DNA of 38,492 nt, taken from positions 1 to 38,492 of the forward strand of contig CAJTUA010000002.1 in NCBI GenBank assembly GCA_910579615.1, written 5' to 3'. This DNA comes from an uncultured Lachnospiraceae bacterium (lineage in GTDB: Bacteria > Bacillota > Clostridia > Lachnospirales > Lachnospiraceae). Each line of letters begins with the position of its first letter. The stretch's first letter is position 1. Positions 7,743 through 14,344 of the stretch are shown piece by piece. The notes beneath the pieces were generated by a model. That model saw nothing but the letters and a program-made list of their open reading frames with translations. It did no database searches and had not been told where the DNA came from. The translations under genes were made by a program, and so were the position numbers.

Positions 7743-8623
7743 CACAGGAGGAGTTATGCCAGAATGAGAATGGGATTGTCTGCTGTTCGGTGGAGACACT
7801 TTCGCGCATTGAAAGGGGAAAGCAGCGACCGAATTTCCGGACCATGCGGGATATTATGAGGCGGCTTGGGAAGGAAAATTGTTTTTGTACGCCTTATTTG
7901 AAGACGACGGATTATCGGGTGTTGGAATTAAATCGGGAGTTGAAACGGATACTTACACTGAATGATTATGACAATGCAGAGAGGCTGTTAGGAGAATTGG
8001 AGAATGAGTTGTCTTTGCAATATGTGACAAACCGTCAGTATCTGGTTCGGCTGCATGCCACGATTGACCAGAGGCAGGGCAGGATTACAACGGAAGAGGA
8101 GCTGGAATTGTTGGAGAGTGCGCTGAAAATGACAGTGCATTCCTATGGTACAAGAAACTTTTTCTTTGAGATACTTTTACCGGAAGAAATCGTAACAGTC
8201 TGCAATATTGCGGATAGTTATGGGAGAATCGGAAACATTGACAAGGCGTTATTGCTTTTGCAGACAGTTATCAATATGTTGAATGACAGAACATTACAGA
8301 TAAATTATCCGACAGGGATTTATGAAATGGTAAATCGGAACCGTATTAAATGGGTCGGCGAGCAGGGCAATTACCGGCAGGCAATCTGCGATTGTGACAA
8401 AGCAATCAACGATTGCCTGAAAAAGCAAATCCTTAATACATTGCCAAGCCTGTACTACGCAAGAGCGTACAATATGCAAAAACTCAGGGATACTTTCCCA
8501 CATCATTCAGATAGCAGGAATGATATGATTGACTTTGATTACATAAAATGTGCGCTGCTTGCGGAATTGATACAGGATGAGAAAGGGCGTGATAAAGCAC
8601 TTTCCAAACTGAAAGAAAAATAA
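7685..8623 (+). CDS. HTH-XRE transcriptional regulator with C-terminal helical (TPR-like) region, second of pair
   Basis: 312-residue regulator. The N-terminal HTH (about 5-65) is textbook XRE: IGQFIYRSRKAIGLTQEEL, then a recognition helix near CSVETLSRIERGKQRP. The rest is helical with TPR-like repeats (for example around NDYDNAERLLGELENELS). The frame opens at ATG 7664, but AAGGAGG at 7671-7677 is ideally spaced for ATG 7685. It overlaps the first regulator by 58 bases and ends 7 bp before the convergent exported-peptide gene. This arrangement, regulator next to a small secreted peptide, recalls RNPP/Rgg quorum-sensing pairs. Which of the two regulators would bind the peptide cannot be told. 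Confidence 0.8.
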   Translation: MGEYNIGQFIYRSRKAIGLTQEELCQNENGIVCCSVETLSRIERGKQRPNFRTMRDIMRRLGKENCFCTPYLKTTDYRVLELNRELKRILTLNDYDNAERLLGELENELSLQYVTNRQYLVRLHATIDQRQGRITTEEELELLESALKMTVHSYGTRNFFFEILLPEEIVTVCNIADSYGRIGNIDKALLLLQTVINMLNDRTLQINYPTGIYEMVNRNRIKWVGEQGNYRQAICDCDKAINDCLKKQILNTLPSLYYARAYNMQKLRDTFPHHSDSRNDMIDFDYIKCALLAELIQDEKGRDKALSKLKEK

Positions 8624-8630
8624 TCTTTAA

Positions 8631-8819
8631 TTAGATGAAGTTGCTGCAATCCCAGTCATCTGCCAACATGATGCCGGAGTTAACACTCTGAGAGCAAAGC
8701 TGCTTGGCGGTGCTGGAAGTGTCTTCCATACAGGTGAGTGCTGCTGCACCTCCGCAGACAAATGCTGCTGCAAGAAGAAGTGCGATTGCAGATTTTGTGG
8801 ATTTGAATAAATGTTTCAT
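8631..8819 (-). CDS. Small exported peptide precursor, candidate signalling peptide
   Basis: 62 residues: a Lys-rich N-terminus, a hydrophobic core (about 11-28) forming a signal peptide or anchor, then a 34-residue polar part with C30, C42 and C58 ending in DDWDCSNFI. AAGGAG is well placed before the ATG at 8819; an upstream in-frame extension lacks a ribosome site. It converges on the second XRE regulator and is divergent from the propeller lipoproteins, with a promoter (8854-8882) sharing a GTCGAAAA...TCTG motif with theirs. I recognise no named family. Plausible roles are pheromone precursor, bacteriocin-like peptide or small membrane regulator; pheromone is favoured by context only. Confidence 0.65.
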   Translation of the reverse strand: MKHLFKSTKSAIALLLAAAFVCGGAAALTCMEDTSSTAKQLCSQSVNSGIMLADDWDCSNFI

Positions 8820-8853
8820 GATAATATCTCCTTTCTTGTTTGAAGTTATGATA

Positions 8854-8882
8854 AGAATAACAGATTTTCGACAAATTACCAT
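8854..8882 (-). promoter_or_regulatory. Promoter of the exported peptide with candidate operator
   Basis: On the minus strand: poor -35 ATGGTA (8882-8877), 17-base spacer, -10 TATTCT (8859-8854). The spacer contains GTCGAAAATCTG (8872-8861), nearly identical to GTCGAAAAGTCTG in the divergent lipoprotein promoter. A weak -35 with a conserved spacer suggests activator control. Confidence 0.5.
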
Positions 8883-8974
8883 GGTATTATTACGAAAATG
8901 CACTTAAATTCATGTTTTTTTGCAGTGATATGGGGAAAAGAAAGGATTGGAAAAAAACAAGTGTAAAAAAGTGC

Positions 8975-9003
8975 TATACAAAAGTCGAAAAGTCTGATAC
9001 AAT
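8975..9003 (+). promoter_or_regulatory. Promoter of the first propeller lipoprotein with candidate operator
   Basis: TATACA (8975-8980), 17-base spacer containing GTCGAAAAGTCTG (8984-8996), then TACAAT (8998-9003) preceded by TG. The same -35 and -10 hexamers with the same spacing recur before the permease gene (16619-16647), indicating common control. Confidence 0.65.
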
Positions 9004-9107
9004 AGATACAAAGCGAATTTGTAAGTACGATTTTCGGGGCGCTGTATCACTGATAAATAACTTTTGGTATCATTGATTGGCATCGCCTCGGATACAGGAG
9101 GTGTCAT

Positions 9108-11369
9108 ATGAAAATACGAAGATTGTCTGCGCTGCTATCGGCAGGTGTTATTTTTGGGTGTGCTGCGCTCTGTGCGGCAGGCATTTTTGCAGGGTGTGGC
9201 AAAGGGGATGCCCAGAAAAGCATAGCGGAATCCGACCGTTCCGGCTATGAGACAATGGAATTTGAAACGATTGTCAAACCAGAGGGGATGGATGCTTTTG
9301 TTATCCTTGCGGACGGAACATTGCTTGGTGGAGGGTCTGGCGAGAAGGTGTACATATATCAGCAGGATGGGACAGGGCAGAGGGAGCTTGCATTGGATGG
9401 CTCTTATCTGACGTTTTTTTGCGCGGACGGCGGTGCGCTCTATGCGTATGATAACAACAGGAAGGCGGTTGTGGAGCTGACTGTGGGGGCGGATACGGGT
9501 ACGGAAGGGGCTCTTTCGGCGGATGTGCGGGTAATTGAAGATGACCTTGCATTTTGCATGGTTCGCAATATGGTTGCCCTGGACGGAAAAATTTATGTCC
9601 TTGCCATACCGTTGACAAAGGATACGGAGCAGGCGGTATTTTCCTTTGGCGCAGGGGAATTTGAGGATTACGGGGAGCAGGTGTATTGCATTGATGCGCA
9701 GAGTGGGGAACATAGCATACTTGACCTGGAACATATCACGGCGGAATACCGTTCAGAGGACGGCAGGTTGTTTTTTTATGGTTGGAAAGAGGAAAGGTAC
9801 TGTCTGTATGAGTATGATGCAAAGAAGGGGGAAATTGTAAATCGGCTTTCCCTTGACAATATGGGAAATCTTTGGAATATGGTTGTTGAGGGAGGCTATC
9901 TCTTTGCAGTCAGTTCAACGAAAGGACTGTATAGCCTTGATTTGAAAAAAGATGACCTGGAGGTCTGGCAGCCATCTATATTTACAATAAATGGAAATGA
10001 CCTGCAGTTTTATCATGGGAATCTTTTTGTCCATAACATGACTTTCGGGGAAATACAACAGGTGCTTTCCGTTGGCTCGGAGGGGGAAATCCTTGCGAAC
10101 AGCGCGGTTTTGGACCGTATGCCGACGGACGGGAGCCTTGTGGAGAATGATACAATAGATGATGCGGCAACGCCGACCCCGAAACCGACTGCGTGGCCAA
10201 AACGCACGGAAAGGGTTGGCGTGAGCGACACGGGTTATCTTGTGCTGAATCCAGATGAAATAAAACGAATCAGCGGCCTGCGGACAAAGACGGTGGAACG
10301 GTCTTTGGAGCTGGAAGCCTTTATTACGGAGCTTATGGCAGGAAATCCGGATGTGGATATTTATATTATTGGCAGTGGTTCGGTATTGGTGCCGCGCATT
10401 AAGGAATTGGGGATGTATACACCGCTGAACGACTCGGAAATTATTTCTGGTTATCTTGGGAATTGTTTTGATTATATTAAATCAGCAGCGACGAATGAGA
10501 ATGGGGATATCTGGATGGCGCCGCTGTATGAGTATTGCCAAATGACATGGTATGTCCCGGAGAATATGGAGAAGTTCGGTGTTACGCCACAGGAGCTGTG
10601 TATGCTTGACAGTTATATTGCGGTGTTGGAACGGCTCCATGACGAGATGGGGGAATTTCATTATTATAATCATGCCAATCGTTTCTTTTTGCAATGTGAT
10701 TCCATGTATGACAAAAATTATAATGATTACGAGGCGGGGAAGATTGATTTTGATACGGATTTGTATCGCAGTATTGCGGGCTTTTTCTGGCCAGGGTGGG
10801 ACCGCTACGGCAGTGCAACTGCAAACCATCCGCTCTTCTTTAATCTGTACCAGCGGATGGAGGGAGAGGTTATGACGTTAGGGAAGACACCGGATTTGGA
10901 CAAGAATACCGTGATTTTTAAGACCGTGGACTGGGCAGAACATCTCTGGGCAATGTCGTTAAAAAAGACGACGGAAATGATGGAGGGGTGGCGGGTTGTG
11001 CCATTTCCGAAGCTTGCGTCGGAAAACGAGCAGAATCTGGTATCAGTAACCTGCGCATTTGTAAATCCGTACAGCCAACAGAAGGATGCAGCAACGGAGT
11101 ATCTGGAGGTCGTTTTGGAAAACCAAGTAAGGACTGTGAGGCAGCCTGCATTTTTCCGGGAGGATGTGGAGTATTATAAGGCGTATTACGATACCTCCCT
11201 GCCTGCATTTCAGGATATGTATGAAATTTTTAAGAATGCCTCTGTACCGCAGGCGTATTCGTGGGATACGTCGAATGAATATATCACGGAATTCCAACGG
11301 GGATTGATTTCTTTTGACGAGGCAATTGCGCGCAGGCAGAGAAGTGCGGTGATGGGATTGGAGGAGTAG
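9108..11369 (+). CDS. Lipoprotein: beta-propeller fused to ABC solute-binding domain, paralogue 1
   Basis: 753 residues. Signal peptide with lipobox FAGC (C30) anchors it outside the membrane. Residues about 45-345 hold roughly six blade-like repeats, each a strand with a short hydrophobic core and an acidic turn (such as GKIYVLAI, GRLFFYGW, GGYLFAVSS), consistent with a beta-propeller. A TPTPKPT linker (about 352-360) leads to a C-terminal domain with features of sugar-type (family 1/8) solute-binding proteins: LMAGNPDVDIY, IKELGMYTPLN, GDIWMAPLYE and GWRVVPFPK. I infer an extracellular receptor feeding the ABC permeases downstream, with the propeller as an extra binding or sensing module. 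First gene after a regulated promoter; GGAGG precedes ATG 9108. Ligand unknown. Confidence 0.7.
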   Translation: MKIRRLSALLSAGVIFGCAALCAAGIFAGCGKGDAQKSIAESDRSGYETMEFETIVKPEGMDAFVILADGTLLGGGSGEKVYIYQQDGTGQRELALDGSYLTFFCADGGALYAYDNNRKAVVELTVGADTGTEGALSADVRVIEDDLAFCMVRNMVALDGKIYVLAIPLTKDTEQAVFSFGAGEFEDYGEQVYCIDAQSGEHSILDLEHITAEYRSEDGRLFFYGWKEERYCLYEYDAKKGEIVNRLSLDNMGNLWNMVVEGGYLFAVSSTKGLYSLDLKKDDLEVWQPSIFTINGNDLQFYHGNLFVHNMTFGEIQQVLSVGSEGEILANSAVLDRMPTDGSLVENDTIDDAATPTPKPTAWPKRTERVGVSDTGYLVLNPDEIKRISGLRTKTVERSLELEAFITELMAGNPDVDIYIIGSGSVLVPRIKELGMYTPLNDSEIISGYLGNCFDYIKSAATNENGDIWMAPLYEYCQMTWYVPENMEKFGVTPQELCMLDSYIAVLERLHDEMGEFHYYNHANRFFLQCDSMYDKNYNDYEAGKIDFDTDLYRSIAGFFWPGWDRYGSATANHPLFFNLYQRMEGEVMTLGKTPDLDKNTVIFKTVDWAEHLWAMSLKKTTEMMEGWRVVPFPKLASENEQNLVSVTCAFVNPYSQQKDAATEYLEVVLENQVRTVRQPAFFREDVEYYKAYYDTSLPAFQDMYEIFKNASVPQAYSWDTSNEYITEFQRGLISFDEAIARRQRSAVMGLEE
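9656..9772 (+). repeat. 117-bp tract identical to 12497-12613 (gene conversion between paralogues)
   Basis: This stretch within lipoprotein 1 is base-for-base identical to 12497-12613 in lipoprotein 2, including synonymous positions, and nearly so to the corresponding part of lipoprotein 3, although flanking sequence differs strongly. It encodes the propeller segment around DYGEQVYCIDAQSGEHS. Confidence 0.85.
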
Positions 11370-11600
11370 GGATTGTGTGAGGATGTAGAGGGGTAGGGGA
11401 AAGATGAAATGGAGAAATAGATGAAAGCGGTTTTTATGTGAAATATTACATTCGGAGGTGAAATAAAGCATATTATTATTTTGATTAAATGTAATGACAT
11501 TATTGTGTGATTATGATATCCTAAAATTGGGCATTAAGATTCCCGAAGCGTTCTACAGAACAAAAATAAAAAGGAGGATTTCAAAATAAAAAAAGGAAAA

Positions 11601-11933
11601 ATGCAAAAGAAAGCAGCTGCAGCTTTATTGGCGTTGGCGATGACGGTGGTGGCAGTACCGATGGGGGCGAAGGCAGATCACATAAATGCACGCGATCCTG
11701 AGCAAAGGTGCAATAATACGTATAAAAGCTATACGCATACTGGCTACCAGACGAGCATGACACAGGGTTCGCATCAACTTGAGGATGGATCAAGTTGCTT
11801 TATTACAACGTTGGTTTATAAGCATACCGTTGCCTGCAATTCCTGCGGTTTTAAATATGCAACACCGATATATGGTTGCACGGTAGAGCACAGCAGATGT
11901 GGGAACAGGACAGTGAACCATACTGGTTATTAG
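11601..11933 (+). CDS. Small secreted six-cysteine protein of unknown function
   Basis: 110 residues with a signal peptide (about 1-25, cleavage after AKA). The mature part has six cysteines (C37, C66, C79, C82, C93, C100), a CNSC pair and many His/Tyr/Thr residues, suggesting a disulphide-bonded or metal-binding exported protein. It lies between lipoprotein genes 1 and 2, on the same strand. The strong AAGGAGG (11571-11577) is 23 bases from ATG 11601 but ideally spaced for an in-frame ATA at 11586, which would give the more usual start KKGKMQKK; the true start may be that non-standard codon. No family recognised; a secreted ligand or partner of the lipoproteins is a guess from position. Confidence 0.6.
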   Translation: MQKKAAAALLALAMTVVAVPMGAKADHINARDPEQRCNNTYKSYTHTGYQTSMTQGSHQLEDGSSCFITTLVYKHTVACNSCGFKYATPIYGCTVEHSRCGNRTVNHTGY

Positions 11934-11946
11934 GACTGTGATGCAT

Positions 11947-11975
11947 CGCCCTTGCCGACAAGCTCGGCAGGGGCG
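11947..11975 (+). other. Hairpin upstream of lipoprotein 2 start
   Basis: CGCCCTTGCCGA (11947-11958) pairs with TCGGCAGGGGCG (11964-11975), one wobble, ending 10 bases before the GGAGGAGG ribosome site of the TTG-started gene. The hairpin and following leader recur at 14292-14320. There is no U-tract, so mRNA processing, stability or an attenuator remnant is more likely than simple termination. Confidence 0.55.
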
Positions 11976-11999
11976 GTCATAAGGGAGGAGGATAAGTTC

Positions 12000-14249
12000 T
12001 TGAAAACAAAAAAGGTATTATTGTTTTTCATGGTTTTGGCGTTGTTCTGTGGGTGTGGGAATGGCAGGAGTGGGGAAAAGGGAATTGAATTTGACCGCTC
12101 ATCTTATGAAAGGGCGGACTTTCAGGCGATTTCTATACAGGAAGGGATTGAAGCGTTTGCATTAAATGAGGATGGAATGATTTTTTGTAGTGGTGCGGAT
12201 GCAAAATTATATGTCTACGCAAAAGACGGAGGAGATAAAGAAGAGATTCCGTCTTCTTCTTTTTATGGGAATATCTGTGTGGATGGTAAAAATGTTTATG
12301 CGTATGATTATGACCAGTCAGCCATTGTTCAGTTGACGGATAACGGGGAGGTTTCATCGGAAAGTGTAAGGGTGGTTCAGAATTCCATATCCCTCCATAC
12401 CATCCGGAACATGGTTGCGACAAACGGGAAAATATATGTGCTTGCCATCCCCTTTACGGCGGACAATACAGAAACTCTTTTTATGTTCGGCGCGCAGGAA
12501 TTTGAGGATTACGGGGAGCAGGTGTATTGCATTGATGCGCAGAGTGGGGAACATAGCATACTTGACCTGGAACATATCACGGCGGAATACCGTTCAGAGG
12601 ACGGCAGGTTGTTCTTCTACGGGTGGCAGGAGGACAAATATTACCTTTATGAATACGATACAGAGAAAGAAAAAGTATCACAGAAACTTAACTTTGCTGA
12701 CATGGGAAACCTGCTGAATATCGTAGTGGAGGGCGGCTATCTTTTTGGAATCAGTTCGTCTGATGGTTTAATCAGCATTGACCTTACAACTGGGGAAAAG
12801 CTGACATGGGCATCTGGCGTGTATGCGATGTTCGGGAATGATTTGCAGTTTTACCAGGGGAATCTGTTTGTGCGCAATATGGCAGAATCGCAGAAGATAT
12901 TGCAAGTGCTTGCCGTGGATAAAGAAGGGAAGATTGCGGAGACCGTCCGGGATTCCAACGTTGTTGTGGCGGATGGGACGGATGGTGATGGGCATAATAC
13001 AGGCGAAACGGGGCATGACGGGCAGGAAGTGAGCGGAAACGATACCGCCCCGCAGCCAACGAAACGCCCGAAGCGGAATGAGACCATTGGCGTGAGTGCG
13101 GGAGGGAATCTCCAATTTAATCCAGATAGAATTCGCTATTTTAGTGGGATGAAAACGAAAGTGATTCAGCAAAGCCTTGACCAGGATGCGGTTATTGCCG
13201 AACTGATGGCGGGGAATCCGGATGTCGATATTTACCTGTTGCCACATGGGTGGGCATTGACACAGCGGCTGAAGGAACTGGGGATTTACGTGCCTTTGAA
13301 TGGCTCCGAGACGATAAGCGGTTATATGGGGAAATGCTTTGGTTATATACAAGATGCGGCAACCAATGAGAATGGGGATATTTGGATGATTCCGATATAT
13401 GAATCCTGTCAAATGACATGGTATATCCCGGAGAACATACAGAAATTTGATATCACACCGGAAGACTTAACGAGCCTTGACAGTTACATTGCAGTGCTGG
13501 AGCGGCTTCATGATAAAATGGGAGAATACCATTACTACAATAATGCGGATATATTTTGGTTGGAGTGCGATTCGCGGTATGAAGTGAACTATAACAATTA
13601 TGAGACGGGGGAGGTTCGCTTCGATACGGAACTTTATCGGGGGCTTGCGGATTTTTTCTGGTCGGGATGGGAGCGTTATGGTTCCGCGTATGCAAACCAC
13701 CCATTGTTCTTTATGGCATTGCAGCAGACGAGGGATTCGGTAACAACCCTAGGGGAGACACCGGATTTCGACCGGGATTCCGTGATTTTTAAAACCATCA
13801 GCATTAGTGAACATTTGATAAGCACAGCAAAGGTTGGCTCAAATAAGTTCAGGAAATTATTGGAGGGCTGGAGGGTTCTGCCATTTCCGAATCTGCAATC
13901 GGATTCTGAGCAGGCGGTGATTAAGATGATGTATGCGATGGTAAATCCGTACAGCAGACAGCAGGAAGCAGCGATAGAATATCTGGAAGTGATGTTGGAA
14001 AATCAGGCAGATGTTGTGGAATGGCCGGCTTTTTTCCGGGAAGATATGGCGTATTATGAGCAGTATTATGATGTCTCCGTTCCGGCGTTCCAGGATCTCT
14101 ATGGAATTTTCCGAAATGCGGATGTGTATTATGGACATTCGTGGGATACCTCAACGGATTATATTGTAGAGTACCAGCAAGGGCTAATCAGTCTTGACGA
14201 GGCGATTGAGCGCAGGCAGAGGCATGCGGTGATGGGGCTGGAGGAGTAA
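12000..14249 (+). CDS. Lipoprotein: beta-propeller fused to ABC solute-binding domain, paralogue 2
   Basis: 749 residues, same architecture as paralogue 1: short signal with lipobox ending GC (C19), blade repeats about 35-335, a linker near residue 375 with PQPTKRPKR, then a solute-binding domain with LMAGNPDVDIY, GDIWMIPIYESC, WYIPENIQKF and EGWRVLPFPN. I start at TTG 12000 (MKTKKVLLFF), 8 bases after GGAGGAGG; a longer frame from 11952 would read through the upstream hairpin. The propeller half is almost identical to paralogue 3, while the binding half differs more, implying recent duplication with ligand-domain divergence. Likely transcribed from upstream promoters together with the six-cysteine protein gene. 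Confidence 0.7.
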   Translation: MKTKKVLLFFMVLALFCGCGNGRSGEKGIEFDRSSYERADFQAISIQEGIEAFALNEDGMIFCSGADAKLYVYAKDGGDKEEIPSSSFYGNICVDGKNVYAYDYDQSAIVQLTDNGEVSSESVRVVQNSISLHTIRNMVATNGKIYVLAIPFTADNTETLFMFGAQEFEDYGEQVYCIDAQSGEHSILDLEHITAEYRSEDGRLFFYGWQEDKYYLYEYDTEKEKVSQKLNFADMGNLLNIVVEGGYLFGISSSDGLISIDLTTGEKLTWASGVYAMFGNDLQFYQGNLFVRNMAESQKILQVLAVDKEGKIAETVRDSNVVVADGTDGDGHNTGETGHDGQEVSGNDTAPQPTKRPKRNETIGVSAGGNLQFNPDRIRYFSGMKTKVIQQSLDQDAVIAELMAGNPDVDIYLLPHGWALTQRLKELGIYVPLNGSETISGYMGKCFGYIQDAATNENGDIWMIPIYESCQMTWYIPENIQKFDITPEDLTSLDSYIAVLERLHDKMGEYHYYNNADIFWLECDSRYEVNYNNYETGEVRFDTELYRGLADFFWSGWERYGSAYANHPLFFMALQQTRDSVTTLGETPDFDRDSVIFKTISISEHLISTAKVGSNKFRKLLEGWRVLPFPNLQSDSEQAVIKMMYAMVNPYSRQQEAAIEYLEVMLENQADVVEWPAFFREDMAYYEQYYDVSVPAFQDLYGIFRNADVYYGHSWDTSTDYIVEYQQGLISLDEAIERRQRHAVMGLEE
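12497..12613 (+). repeat. 117-bp tract identical to 9656-9772
   Basis: Partner of the conversion tract in lipoprotein 1. The matching part of lipoprotein 3 (from about 14840) carries only a few substitutions. Confidence 0.85.
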
Positions 14250-14291
14250 TTGGAACCATGGGGGTTACAGATGATAACGAATAAAATGCAT

Positions 14292-14320
14292 CGCCCTTGC
14301 CGACAAGTTCGGCAAGGGCG
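14292..14320 (+). other. Hairpin upstream of lipoprotein 3 start (duplicate)
   Basis: CGCCCTTGCCGA (14292-14303) pairs perfectly over 12 bp with TCGGCAAGGGCG (14309-14320). Sequence from 14287 to the TTG start is nearly the same as before lipoprotein 2; the base that differs in the stem keeps pairing (A-T here, G-U there). Confidence 0.55.
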
Positions 14321-14344
14321 GTCATAAGGGAGGAGGATAAGTTC

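Noticed and set aside
9135..9734. Minus-strand frames opposite the lipoproteins (also 12768-13412 and 15113-15796)
   Set aside because: They recur at equivalent places because the plus-strand genes are paralogous; composition (His, Arg and Ile rich) and missing ribosome sites mark them as shadows.
11370..11570. A gene between lipoprotein 1 and the six-cysteine protein, suggested by CGGAGGTG near 11456
   Set aside because: No start codon at suitable spacing opens a frame longer than a few codons; the stretch is AT-rich and left unassigned.
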